From Acanthochlamys bracteata (taxonomy: Eukaryota; Streptophyta; Magnoliopsida; Pandanales; Velloziaceae): DNA of 64,000 bases. Below, one piece after another: positions 36,081 to 48,490 of this stretch. Positions within the stretch are counted from its first letter, which is position 1. Each line of letters starts with the position of its first letter. The position numbers were made by a program, and so were the translations under genes. Where the stretch lies: assembly GCA_019914995.1 (NCBI GenBank), contig CM034140.1, forward strand, positions 5,828,001 to 5,892,000, given 5' to 3'. The notes under the pieces are model-generated. The model was not told the DNA's origin. It saw only the letters and a list, made by a program, of their open reading frames with translations, and did no database searches.

Positions 36081-37539
36081 ATTGAAAGTTTTCGCTAGAA
36101 GAAGAAGAGGGGAAGAAAGTCAGAAAAGTTAGGCAGCGAGAGAAGATAGGGTATTATCCAAGGGTAACAACTTCCAGTTTTTCTTTGGTTGATAAAGGAA
36201 AGTTGGCAAGTTACCATGATGAAGATTTTCTGTATCCAGAGTCTTATTGAGATTTTTTTTTTTTTTTTAAGAAAAAAAAACCGAAGTATCTCTATCTTGT
36301 GACGAGCATCATTATGGTGTAGAGGCCATCCGTTAGAGAAGTTGTAATTCATATGCTCATGTTTTAACGAAATATGTCCTGCTTATTACAGCACTATAAG
36401 TGCGACCTTTTATCAAAAGTGACTTTCTTAAACATAATTATTTGAGCGAGTTAGATGCTATTTGAAATTTTTTTTATTATATTTTTATTTATTTTTTATA
36501 ATATTTTATAAAAAAATTTTAATCTAGAAAATAAAAAAAATATTCTACATCGTAAAATTTTATTAATTTTTTTAAATAAAAATAAAATTAGTTTTTACAA
36601 ATAATCAAAATATTTTTCGTTTTGTAAAACTTTTTTTCAAAATTACTTCTAAATATTTTCATAGCTATAAATAGCAATTTCTCATTCGAGCTACTGTTAT
36701 CAAGATTGGAGATTGACTATAAAAATTAACTTTTCTGATTGAGATTTTAATAGCTTGCGGGTATAATTAGGAACTTGTTGGAGAGAAAGTGGCACCGATG
36801 TTGATCGAAGGATTGAACAAGAAGGAAAACTATTTAGTGCTTTGTTTTGAGTTCACAGCAGGCAGCTGCCTAAACTTTTTTTATTTTTCAAGTGAATTTA
36901 GTATGAATTTACACCACATTTCTTTATTAATTAAGTGTAACTAGCGCTTGGCCCAACTGCGGCTTGCTTTTAATGGTTTTACAGAGCAATGCATATTTTA
37001 ACGTAAGAGTTAGAAGAAATAAAGAAAGTGTTTCGCAGTGTTTATAATACTGATTTTATTTCAGAAAATTTTTACATTTTAAGATAAATTTTTTATAGTA
37101 ATTTAAAAAAATTAAAAATTTGTAAATAATATGTGAATTATATCATATAATCTTATATGCATGATTATTATTATTTTTTTAAGATAAAAAAAAAGTCAAA
37201 ATTATTTTTCAAAAAGTTCCAATATAAGTTCAATCTCAAAAAAACTTCTTATATTAAACACTCCCGTACATCTCCAAAGTACTAAAAAATGGCCGTTGTG
37301 TTTATTTGAGTGCAAACTTTAAATTCACCAGAAGAAAAATAGCTTTTTTTGTGAATAAAGGGCAAACTTGTCTGCTCATAATTTTTGGATTCACTTGATT
37401 GTCACGAGATTAGATCTAGCAGTACTTGTGTCGCGTTTAAACAGTTATTATACTAATTTGTTAAACAAGTCTAAAGAATTTCGAACCTAAAAAAAGTAAT
37501 TGAGTATAGATGAATTGAAGATTTACTAGTAAGTTCAGA
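36081..37539. other. Intergenic AT-rich interval
   Basis: This holds the cyclin T promoter side (minus strand, leader rich in GAGA/TCTC at 36055-36120), a T10/A9 run at 36250-36285, and AT-repeat copies at about 36455-36655 (core TTCTACATCGTAAAA, 36543-36557) and 37060-37260. No gene is seen. Confidence 0.5.
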
Positions 37540-37779
37540 TTGTAGTTTTTTTATATTTACAATACTTAGAGTGGTTCCAAAGAAGGAATCTATATCCTTA
37601 TCTATAGCATCACCTTTTTAATAAATTATGATGATTATTTTAATCTAACGGTAGAGAATTATTCTTATAGATTTCTTTCAAAATATATTTCTCTAATACT
37701 TTAGGATGTAAGCATACTTTGACATTTAATGTGCCACTTTGGTGAAGTTTTGGCCTTGACAACCTGTAACATCTTCCCC

Positions 37780-38147
37780 CACTTATGCTCATGATGTCAT
37801 CTCCGCAGTCCTATAACTTTCTATATAGGGTTAGCCAATTGTCAGAAAATGCTTTTGCGTTCTTCATTTTGTGGGATGTCATGCAAAGGACACCATAGCA
37901 AGTGATTCGGTGCCTCGCTCTAGTTCAATTCGATGGTCGACCTCTCATCTTGATGATGTTAACTTATTCGGACAGCTTGTATGGCAGTGGGTTTAGGATC
38001 TTTTGGCGTGATAGCGTCATTCCCGTCATTCAACTCTTTGAAATAAACCAATAAGTTTGGGTTTGTCTTAAGGCCTTTCTTGAACTGCATGGTGAATAGT
38101 GCCTTCGTCTCTTTACTCTGACTGTGCGCTTCGTTCGAACCATGCAT
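37780..38147 (-). pseudogene. Protease/pol remnant of the third gypsy family
   Basis: Minus-strand text gives ALFTMQFKKGLK (about 38095-38060), a phrase I associate with the protease region of this gypsy clade. Further left is a decayed ELERGTESLAMV (about 37925-37890), like the start of the reverse-transcriptase region. Most of pol is deleted. Confidence 0.4.
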
Positions 38148-38689
38148 GCGTGGCTCCTATTGGAGATTATGAGAGAGTTAATGTTTGGGAAACTGTAGGC
38201 ATGGGTTCAGTCGAAGAATTCTATACCTACTACTACCTGGAAATCATCCATAGAAAGATGGAGAAGTTGAGTATCTTGCTTTATGCTCTAAACTTAATAG
38301 GGACACAATAAGTGACACCCACAATTAGCTTAGCATAGTTTATTGCTTTCACCGTTCACTTTATTTTATTGCCGTAAGACCTAACCTCTTCGTTCTTTCT
38401 TGACGATAAAGTTGTGGGATGCTCTTAATAACAATGCATTAGTGATGTTACAATTGACGATTGCGTTCACGAATATGAGCCCTTTCTTGGCAGGTAACTT
38501 AGGCAAGTAAGTCATTGTGTTCAAGTGCTCTAAGTCTGTGGAGAAAACCTAAACCAACTGGAGACTTCTTAATCAGTGACTCTTCATATTGAAAGGTTAT
38601 GCTTTGGGTAAACCCGTATCTAATGCGTTCTATCACACAATTTTGGGTTTCGTTGCTTCGCTCTTATCTTAATTTAGCTTGTCATGTTT

Positions 38690-39110
38690 CTCATTGTCAC
38701 CATAGGATTTCAATTACCTCTTGTGTTGCGTCTTTGACTCCTTTGTCTATTCGTGTCTCCCCCACCTTTATCTTGGTTACTTTTTTTTTAAAATGAGAAG
38801 GGTAATTAGTGAGCAACTCTGCTTCGATAATAGCAGTGTTTAAGTCTTGAATACCATACCTCTCTAGCTCAACGATTGCCCAATACCTAAGGCCATTCAT
38901 GGTGTAAAAATGGGGACTCCTTTTAGGACAAATATCTATCTCTAGCATAGGAGTAGTAAACTCAATGATGTCATCGTAGATGGATCCTGCATGATTAAGT
39001 TAGCATAAGTGGCCAGGGCTTTCTTTCTCTACCTTACTTGGAGAGATGCATCCAGAGCTCCCGCTCGAAGTCCTTCCATGTTTCACATATATCATTGTCA
39101 TTTCACCATA
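38690..39110 (-). pseudogene. gag relic of the third gypsy family
   Basis: In order on the minus strand: TWKDFERELW (about 39085-39055), IIEFTTPMLEIDICP (about 38975-38925), and YGIQDLNTAIIEAELLTNY (about 38870-38815). This is the gag order seen in copy B, but with different residues. Stops and frameshifts lie between the blocks. The last open piece is 38697-38948. Confidence 0.7.
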
Positions 39111-40109
39111 CTTGCAGCGCTCCATTAGTAGGCTATATTTCAAAGATAAGAGAGGGCAATATTTACCTTAATTTCGTCATGTACGTGCATAGTATTAAGT
39201 ATTATTTTATACCGAGATGAAGTTCTCTACTTAAGTTGTATTTCGGTTGCCATTGTAGGTGGTTGATTTAGATACTTCTAACCTCCACATTTCGATGGTG
39301 GTAGTACAATATGTTGGGTGACAAAGTTGTAATTTTGTCATGTCTAGTCCTAGCAAACTTTCTCCATCTATGAGTGGATAGCGTGTATTTTGTGTTTTAC
39401 GAAATTACGCAAAATGGAGATGTCTTGAATGAAGGTACTAATATCTCTCTTGAAAGAGTTACTAAATCCTTAAATGGACGTCTTCACTACTTAGGTAATT
39501 TACACATACTCTACTTCTAAATCATAAAAATATCGACCAAGCTCTTCAATATTAGCAATCGTACCTAACACAATTTAATCCAAATAGGCAATAAGTGGCT
39601 CTATAGCATCGATGGATATGGCATTAGAGTTGCTACGAGCCTTGGTTGGTGTACGTTACTCGTACCTTTTGCTAGTTGCTCCTGCGGCACCTCTTCTATA
39701 GTGGCGATGTCCTGCATGTAGCTATTAAGGGCATTTTTATAATATACCAATTATAGGAATCTTAATTCTAATACTAACTGTCATAAATTAAAATTTTAGT
39801 ACACATGCGGTATTTAGATAACTTTTACACTAAATTGCTAAGCATAAAAAAGATACTAAGAGAATAGAGCAAAAAAGAATGTAAAAAGTATAGATGAAAA
39901 TTAGTTTTACTAGTATGTTTGGGTTGCAAAAACTTAATGTCTATAATGTTTTGTTCATGAGTTTAAAAGACAAGTCCATATCCCTATTTATAGCGGTCCA
40001 AATACCAATTATGGTGACATTTAATTTAATGGTAGAGAATTCTTATCTACCGGCTTCCCACAAAGTTTCTATCAGAAAATATCTCTCTTACAAAATATCT
40101 ATATACTTC

Positions 40110-41665
40110 AAAAAATTTAGGAGTTGTTTGAAATTGTATTTTTCAAACATTTATTTTTAATTTCTAATTATATATTTTTTAATATATATTTTATAAATAT
40201 TTTAAAATTTTATTTAAAAATTTAAAAAATGTAAAAAAATTTTACATAATTAAATATTTTTCTTATATATTTTTAATATTATTTTGAAAAAAATATAATT
40301 TATTTTTCAAAAAAAATAAAAATATTTTTTATCATTAAAAAATTCTATTTTATAAATAGTCTCGTACATCCCCTTCATGTTCTACATCTCGGTGAAGATT
40401 TTGGCCCAAAATTGCCGGCCCGTATCGTGATGTTCACATAATTAAATTCTTGCACGGAAGGACATACCGTGGTACACTGCTAACATTTAATGATATATCT
40501 ACTTGATTGCTTTCAAAAGCTAAAAGCCAAAGAGGATTTGGTACAAATATGAATAGGCCAAAGAGGTGGAGCGCATTGAAACCAAGAAATATAAATCTTA
40601 TTTCAGAGGTGACATCGTATCATGCATCTTATTATTTATCCAAATCATATGAACAGGACCTACACTAAATTTGATACTAATAAAAGAAGAGACATTGGCG
40701 AAGACCGTCTAAGTAATGTTTGCAATTATATAAAATAAAAAATTTTCTAACAAAATTATTTTGAAGTTTTTAAAAGTAAATTAATTTTTTCATTCAAAAA
40801 TAATATATATAATATATAGTTTATTTATATTTTAAAATTTAAAATTTTTTTAAATACTATAATAATTTTAATACGAAAATTAAATTAAAAATAGTAATAA
40901 ATACTATCAAATATATTCTAAATTATGTATCTAATAAAATATACATAAACATCTTCTAATTGATTAGTTGGCATTTCATAAAGTATATATAATACTATAT
41001 TGAACGCATTTGTGGAACGTATACTTTCATACTGTGTACACAGAGAGTCTTTCGCATTCCATTTCACTTCATTTCAAAATTTTTATTTTTATTTATATTT
41101 TTAAAATTTGTTATAATTTTTTATAAAATTTTATTATTATATATTTTTAAAATTAAATAAAAGTATTTTTTACTTAAGAATTATATTTTAAAAATAATAA
41201 CAAAGAAACTCATAAATACTATTGAATGTTGAAACAATAGCACAGAGAGATTTGGCTGGGATTTGATTGGTTGGGACAGAGGCGTTTGGTAACCTGTTCT
41301 GATCGTACCAGTGATGCATGTTTGCGTGACTCACGGTCTCACGCACACATGCTGCAGTCCTGCAACCGTTCCCCGTGCATCCATTCAAACCATCTTTATT
41401 TTTTTTCCCCTTCTCGTCATTTCCACCGCACCATTTTGGGGTGTGCAGTAGTGCTTATAAAATTTTTTTAAAATAAAAAATATTTTTATTTTTTTTGAAA
41501 AATAAGTTATATTTTTTATATTTAAAAAAAAATAATAAAAATATGTAATAAAAAAATTTTATTTCGTAAAATTTTTCTATATTTTTTAAATTTTTAAATA
41601 AATTTTTATATATTTATAAAATATATATTAAAAAATATGAAATAAAAAATTAAAAAAAGTGCCGA
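40110..41665. repeat. Cluster of AT-rich repeat copies
   Basis: Copies lie at about 40110-40365 (core TTTTACATAATTAAA near 40241), 40705-40920, 41060-41200 and 41455-41660 (core TTTTATTTCGTAAAA near 41557). Between them are about 300 bp of unremarkable sequence at 40370-40700 and 250 bp at 41200-41455. No gene is seen. Confidence 0.5.
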
Positions 41666-41893
41666 AAAGAGCAATCCTAAACACCGAAAATCAATTCTTT
41701 TCCTTTACATCGAAGTAACCGCAAACCAAAAAAAAAAACCGAAAAGAGAAAGGCAAACTTTTCTCCGGGGCCCATTCTCTTCTTCCGATCGCCCATACCG
41801 CTCTTCCCTTCCTACAGAGCACAATCCTTCCTTCTTTGTTCCCCCTCTTTCTCTCTCTGTATCTCTCTAAAATCAATCCAATCCAATCAAATC

Positions 41894-41926
41894 ATGAAGT
41901 ATTCTTCTGGTTGTGCTATAGTATAG
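41894..41926 (+). other. uORF1 in the Nudix gene leader
   Basis: ATG to TAG, coding ten residues (MKYSSGCAIV). It lies within the presumed 5' leader, after a CT-rich stretch typical of plant transcription starts (41790-41870). It is not in frame with the main ORF. Whether it is transcribed depends on the true start site. Confidence 0.45.
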
Positions 41927-41988
41927 CAACCGCTGTTGTTTCTGGGCCCGGTGACGCTGCCGCATTTTGTTTCTTCTCCTTGCCGGTG

Positions 41989-42057
41989 ATGGCCGCTTGC
42001 TCTCCTCTTATGCGTTCGCTGCTGCAGCGTTATTTAACCAACTTACGGAGTTCCTAA
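41989..42057 (+). other. uORF2 in the Nudix gene leader
   Basis: ATG to TAA, 22 residues beginning MAACSPLMRSLLQRYL. It has no acidic residues and four Arg, so it looks like a short targeting peptide. It is out of frame with the main CDS (the two starts are 151 nt apart) and closes 83 nt before it. It could reduce translation of the Nudix ORF, or be the remnant of an N-terminal extension. Confidence 0.45.
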
Positions 42058-42139
42058 ATCTTTCGGAAGAAAATAAATAATAATATCGTCGTCGTTTTGC
42101 GCGCGCGGCTGCGGGTGCGGCAGGCCGGAGTAAGAGAGC

Positions 42140-45100
42140 ATGTGTGACTTGGTGGCACGGACCGGTCGGCATCAGCAGCGATACAAAGACGGCTTTCGTC
42201 TTGTTGCGGGGTCTGTTCTAGACCCTTATACTGTATCTCTCTATACGTATAGCCCTAGCTTTATTGTTTGTTTCCCGCCATTTGATTATTTGTGTTATGA
42301 TGAATTTTCTAATGTTATGTACGCTTTACCTTAGGGATGCTGTTCACTGATGTGTGCGTGTTTGTTTCATTGACGTTTGTTTTATTATCTTTTCTGGCGG
42401 GGTCAGTGCTAACGCAATGGAAATCACTTTCGATATCTGTCAACCACCACCGCTTTCTTTACCTGCTTGCACGAAGATGAATAAGACGAGCATCACTTTA
42501 GGATTTGAGCTGATTGGTTGGCTCTGAGTGGTTTCTTCCTTTTATTCGAGGATCTTGCATTTACTCCAAGGTTTTTTTATTTGCTTTTATTGTTTGGTGG
42601 AATTGGTATATCTTGTGATGGAGATTGGAGTGTTCTTCTTTTTTGAAGAGAAAGCACGGTTCAGATCTTACGGTGTTTCCTTAAGTGTTTTGGAAGTTGC
42701 AATCATATTCCTTTGCAAAATGATTACTAGAGGGGAGCTGCTCAAGTGAGGTAAGGGTAGGCTCTTACGTTAAATTAGGTGATAGCAGGTAATTGGGTTT
42801 TCTGCTGCTTGGAACATCTGTACACCTAGAGGGAATTACTACCAGTTATTGCAATTGCACAGGTTTTGTGATATGTTTTCAGATCTTTATGTTTGAGATA
42901 TTGGTTTGTGGTGATTAGGTGGAGCATAATTATCCAAGCAGGATGCAAGACATTAAAGACACGGTTTATGCATCTTTTGGATCAGAATGTTAATTTGCAC
43001 ATTAAACAATTTGTCAAAATTTTGAATCCCTGTAGTATTGAGGCTAGACAACTTGTGGAATTGCTATTCATTTACAAATGCAGTTTGTATGTTGTCTTGA
43101 AGTAGAGAAATAATCTTTTCTCTGCTGTACTTATGCGTAAGATTCTAGTTCCCTCATTTCATACAAAATAGCTTTGTCTTACAAAAGAACTTGATGGAGT
43201 CTAAGTTCTTAAGGAAAGAAAGTTAATTACCGACTCAACCTATGCGCATATTAGATGTTAAAATTATACTGGGATGGATTTTTATCAACAGCCTTTATGC
43301 ACTTAGGCACATTGGTACTTCTCTTGCATGTTATCTTTGTTTTGAATTTGGTTGATAGCATTCAAAGGATACAATGCTGGTTTTGCAGTTGTTGAAAGTT
43401 ACAATAAAATATCTCTTACATTTTCATACATTCTACAGGTGCATACCCTTTAAATATAAGGATCCTACCAAAAAGATTGTTGAAGTTCTTATGATTAACT
43501 CTCCCAGTGGTCCAGGACTTCTATTTCCAAAGGTATGTATTTTGGAGGCTTGCATGATTATCTTGTACGGAAAGAAAAGGATATAGTTTCGTAAGTCAGT
43601 GCTCTTATTCAATATAATTGCAATACAAAATTGCATGTGATTCCTATTTGGATTATTCCACACAGCCAGTCTAAGCTCAGGGAAAACAAGAGGATTGAGG
43701 TTAGATTGGAAACCGTTTGTAAAGTCTGTAAATCTTTTAATATTCTTTTGCAATGGCCCATGTGGCCGACCTCTTATATCAAGGTGGGTCAACCTTCTTA
43801 GTGGGATAAAGCATAATTGTGGAAGAAAAACAATCTCATGTTATCAGCTGTAGGCCACACAAATTCTCTGGTTCAACTTATTCCTTGCCTTTCGTTGAAG
43901 GACTACCTACACAGCACTAGCTTTCCTTTTTAAGCTTAGGTTGGTGAACTTAAATGTTAGAACATCAAGATTGCAAACAATCTGGTCTGTTATCCATAGC
44001 AAAGAATTTGGCCTGTTATATATTGTAATATAGAGCAAGTTAGACGTGCTACCTTAACAAGTTGGTCAGAATCAGTTAACCGTATTTGATTTGTGTGGTC
44101 AATTGATCATCTTGATTCTCGATGAGTGATGAGAAGAACATTATTCTTAGTACCTTGGATCTATCATCTACATGGTGCTATTAGTTAATAATACTTACGA
44201 ATATACGTGAAGTTTCAATTGCTGAGTTACTTATTGTCCATTAGGAGAGTTTGAAACCTTGATCTGGAGAATTAGTTAGTTGTAGGTTTATTTCAAAGCA
44301 TGTTTAGTGTTGGTAGAGCTCGGATTCCTTAAAAGTCCTTTTCCACAATAATTTTTCAAACTCTCTAAATGGAGCATTATTGTTAGCATTTCTTGTGTTG
44401 AACTATTTGTATGTCACTTATTGGGGTTCGCAGCCATCTTCTGGATGAGTTTCTTATACAATCACTATCCTGTCTCAGGGTGGATGGGAAAATGATGAGA
44501 CTGTTGAAGAAGCTGCAGTACGTGAAGCCCTTGAAGAAGCAGGAGTTCGTGGGGATCTAGTGGTAATTCCTTATCCCAAATAGTTTAATTGTTGTATCTT
44601 AGAAAATTAACTTTAAGGTCATCATATTTGTGTTATTCAGTACAGAGTTTATTGAGGAAATATACATCGCTGTAGATATCCAGAGAAGTATGAACTCCCT
44701 GACTAACTTTGTTCAGTGGAAAGTCTAAATTTCTGTATTTGTTTGTCATTCTAGGCAAGGCCACGATTACTTTACTTCATTCATGCAGCAATAAGAGAGG
44801 CATGGTATACGTGGACGCATGCTGTTGTTAACTTAACTTTCAGTCAGTAAAGTTAATGACTAGAAACACCAAATTTTACCTAAAGATTGCCAACTGCCTT
44901 ACTTCTCATGTGAGGAAACAAACTCAATATAGTAATTGCTGTTCGAACTTAAAACTGTGTTTTGTAGTTGCAATGCCTTTTAGAGGTGTTATGTCTGGAG
45001 TCTTGCATATTTACTAGTTAGTCCATTGATTAACTGCTGAATTTAATTTATTTCATTGAACAGGGCAATCTTTCTTGTTTAGAACCTATTTTGAATTTTT

Positions 45101-45652
45101 CTGCTAGGAGGTTGAAGTAGATGGTAGGATAATGATTGGTAGAGATGTGTTTCTGTTCGTAATTGTTGAAGCGCTAGATATGTAGGTGCTTGAAATATTT
45201 TAAATCTTTAGGCAAATGTATCTGTTCAATATCCATGTACCACTACCTTTGCTGCTTTCTCATTCCAACAATTCACTTACATTCACAAAAATATAAATGC
45301 TTTCCTTGCTGCCTGTTGATTGTTCAATGAGACATTTATTTTCAATTAGGGATTCTTGGGATACTATGATTTCAGAAGCAAGGGCCATCAAGATGAATAT
45401 AGCCCAGAAGGTTGGTGCAAAGCTGCAATGTATGCTTTGCAAGTCAAGGAGGAGCTTTGCTCTTGGCCAGAGCAGGACCTTCGCAAAAGAAAATGGCTGG
45501 AGATTGAAGAGGCATCAGAGCAATGCCGACATCCTTGGATGAGGAACGCACTTCTTGAAGGGTTCTCTAAGTGGCAAGCAAGTAATGCTTGTGGCAGTGA
45601 AGATGGTGATGCTGGTAACTCCTTTGACCATTTGAGACAGTCGAACATTTAG
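42140..45652 (+). CDS. Nudix hydrolase (plant NUDT12/13/16/17/18 type), 4 exons, 183 aa
   Basis: Exons: 42140-42210, 43439-43532, 44479-44562, 45350-45652. All are GT..AG with agreeing phases; the CDS is 552 nt. Nudix hydrolases cleave nucleoside diphosphates linked to another group. The start MCDLVARTGRHQQRY is the standard beginning of this plant subgroup. CIPFKYKDPTKKIVEVLMIN follows, then the Nudix box encoded by exon 3: Gly67, Glu73, then REALEEAGV at 81-89, matching GX5EX7REUXEEXGU without a missing residue. Exon 4 carries the subgroup's C-terminus (VKEELCSWPEQDLRKRKWL, ending HLRQSNI). Length is normal for the subgroup. Some Arabidopsis relatives are mitochondrial; here the main ORF has no obvious presequence. 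The substrate cannot be inferred. Two uORFs precede the start. Confidence 0.93.
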
Positions 45653-47859
45653 GATTCTTCCTATTTTTTATTTCTCTCCATCCACCCTTTTTGGCTGGAA
45701 GACGCAAATCAACACCAATGCTTTTTAGCTCGAAGAACTTGTTATCTTCGGGAAGAGCTTGGTTGAATATGTACTTCTATAGACATTTAACCTTTGCTAT
45801 ATTATTTTAAACAGGCTCGCCTCACTTTCATAATTTTAACACAACTTGAAGCAACTTATATATTATATAATAATTAATTTACTTGATCTTTTAATAGTTT
45901 CAATAGTAATCTCTTTTTTTTTCTAAATTGTTTTGCTGCCATGGGCAAGTTCTGTGACGAGAATCTTAATAACATACATGACGTAGATTAGGAACAGAAG
46001 AATCTCAAATCAGTTAGTTATTCTATCGGCAGATGTATTATGAAAACTTTAAAGAAAGAAATATAACTAGCAGCAAAATTTGCTTATTCAAACCATGGAA
46101 AAGGTTGTGATGAACACACGACTATCGCATTCAAGCCAAATGTAAAATACCAAGCCCATGCAATGGGTCTGGGCTTACTTCCCTAAGTAGACCTTTTCTT
46201 TTTCTATCATGCTTAAAACCTGCAATGAGTAGATGAGTTTAGTTACTATATTTCAATAAATTTTTTGCAACATTCTATTAGGGTTTTTTTTTTAAATTTT
46301 AAAAAGAATAAAAAATTTTTACATTGTAAGATGTTATAATTTTTATTTTTATTTTTTAAAAAAAATAGAACTTATTTTTTAAAATAGATTTTAAAATATT
46401 TTTAATTTTAAAAAATTTAATTTATACACTCCTAAACATCCCCTAGAGTGAAATAGGTGCATGTTTGAATTACTGTTAATACTCAATATACAGTAGATCA
46501 AACTTCTTCCTGTGCCTTTTTTTAAAAGAATATTATTTTGACATTACACAAAAGGTGATGTACTGTTCTTTCTTTTTCTTTTTTGTTTGAAGTGTATGTC
46601 AACTGAAAAGCCATGTTACAAATGAACAACAATAGCAAAAGCAATGTTTATAACGCAAAACTTGTCACAAAATGGCCCCAATTTAGGTGAGCTTATTTGG
46701 AGTTAAATAAGTTCAAATAAGCTTCTAACAATAAAACAACGTATTTAAGTGCACCTACTTATTCAGAAAATAACTATAATAAGCAAACGTTTGGATAAGT
46801 TTCTAATCTCCTTTTCATTTAAACTTTTTATTTTACGTTTCCTAATAAAACTTTAAAATATTTTACAATTTTTTTTAAAAATTAGAAAATAAAAATTATT
46901 CTACATTGTGAAAACTTATTATTATTTATTTTTATGATTAACTTTTAGGTAAAAAATAGGACTCATTTTTAAAAAAATTTTGAACATACACTATTTCTCA
47001 AAAAAACTCATTTTCAATAAGTTTTTTATTGTTGATAAGTAATACCAACATTATTTATTGATAAGCAATTTATCAATGAGTAATATCAACATTATTTATT
47101 GAAATAAGTCGTTTATTTTTAAACTACTTGTTGGTCTAAAATAATCTTTTATTTTGACAAATTCAAAAATAACAAATCTCTAAATTTTAGACGAAGTTGC
47201 CCTTAATATTTCGTCAAATTCCATCATTGCCCAACCCATTATATTACTATAAAAATATTAATTTTATGAAAAAATATTTAAAAATTAAATATGTTTAAGT
47301 AAGATAATTAAATTATAGAAAGGGATTCACAAATTCAACATATATAATTCATTATATACTAAAGAGTATTTCAATTGTTTATATTCTCCTTCAGTTATAA
47401 ATATATTTAACTCAAACACTATTTTCAACTTATTTTAAGTACTCTTTTCATCCAAACACAATGAACTAGATTCCTTATTACAAAAATAGACTAAGTTGCT
47501 TATTTCAGAAACAAATTACTATTATAATAAGCTCTTTATTTTCAGCTCACCCTAAATAGGCTCTATGTTTTTTACGCTTACTCCGACATGAACATATACT
47601 TTTAGGAGGTGTTTTTCTACGCTACAAACTCTATTTTTTTTAAATTTAATTTTAATATAAAATAAATAAATTTTAAATAAAATTTTTTTATAAATTAGTT
47701 TGTTTTTAAATTTAATAAAATTTACTATTAATATAAAATTAAATAAAAATTTATTTTTAAAAAATTCCTAATTTTTAATTTAATTTTTTAAATTCATTTT
47801 TCAAAACTTAAATTTACTCCAAAAATTTGATGGCATCACTTATCAATCAAGGGAGCTGA
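45653..47859. other. Gene-free interval downstream of the Nudix gene
   Basis: It holds the Nudix 3' UTR (to about 45830), an AT-repeat copy at about 46255-46440, a fold-back candidate at 46678-47560, and another AT-repeat copy at about 47600-47820. Confidence 0.5.
46678..47560. repeat. Fold-back (MITE-like) candidate
   Basis: The left end CCAATTTAGGTGAGCT (46679-46694) is mirrored on the right by AGCTCACCCTAAATAGG (about 47537-47553). AATAAGCTT/AAGCTCTTTATT blocks lie just inside both. A copy of the AT-rich repeat (46810-47010) and a doubled phrase AACATTATTTATTGA (47050 and 47090) lie inside. No clear target duplication was found. Confidence 0.4.
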
Positions 47860-48490
47860 AATGATTTTTCAGCGAGCTCACGCAGCATCTTGAGAAGGCC
47901 AAACATCGTATGAGGCAGAATGCTAACAAGCATCGAACAAGTAAGTATTTTCAGCCTGCGATTCTGTTTATCTTAAGTTGCAATTATATCGGCCAAACTC
48001 GATCACTGATTGTAAAGCTCATAAGTGATGGCATCAGTTCTATGAACCTTTGGAGCATTTAGAAGCATTTTTAATAATATTTTTTTTAAAAAAATAGATT
48101 ATATTTTTATTTTATTTTAATAAATAATTTTTATTTTTTATCTAAAAAATTATAAAAATAATTAACAAACAAATTCAATGATATAAAATTTTAAATAAAA
48201 TTTATAAAAAATTATAAAAATTTAAATTTAAAGTTTAAATTTTTTTTTGAGGAACGTAACTGCCAAACGCACCCTTTATCAGATCCCCGATCGAGTGGGA
48301 CAAGTTACTTACCGCTTAGATATTCCTTTTGATTCAAAAATTCATCCATTGGTAAATATCTCTCAGCTAAAAGACGGCAATTCGGTTCCATTGGTTCTCA
48401 CTCAGCTTTTAGGTTTGCTTGAAAATGAGGTCCTTTTTTCAAGTTTCGAGTCCTATTGAATCTCAAAGGGGAGGGAATGTTACAAATACC
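47860..48490 (+). pseudogene. Ty3/gypsy pol 3'-end relic, split by an AT-rich insert
   Basis: The C-terminal end of a gypsy integrase region. Visible blocks are LTQHLEKAKHRMRQNANKHR (47877-47937), CDSVYLKLQLYR in a shifted frame (about 47957-47993), and VGQVTYRLDIPFDSKIHPLV followed by NISQLK (48295-48373). An AT-repeat copy (about 48055-48245) separates the second and third. The text GGGGAGGGAATGTTACAAATAC (48468-48489) looks like the usual end of pol running into a TGTTACA LTR start, but no full LTR could be traced. Confidence 0.65.

Larger units (their letters stand above)
37540..40110 (-). mobile_element. Decayed Ty3/gypsy element (third family)
   Basis: A minus-strand relic. Related blocks at both ends are the likely LTR remnants: 37570-37710 and 39975-40100 share TATCC(C/T)TAT..ATAGC, GGTAGAGAAT and TATTTCTCT. 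Between them, reading leftward, are gag (39110-38690) and protease or pol remnants (38110-37780). Small indels and stops occur throughout. Confidence 0.65.

Noticed and set aside
43433-43792. 119-codon minus-strand ORF over Nudix exon 2
   Set aside because: Antisense to a confirmed exon and intron; no domain.
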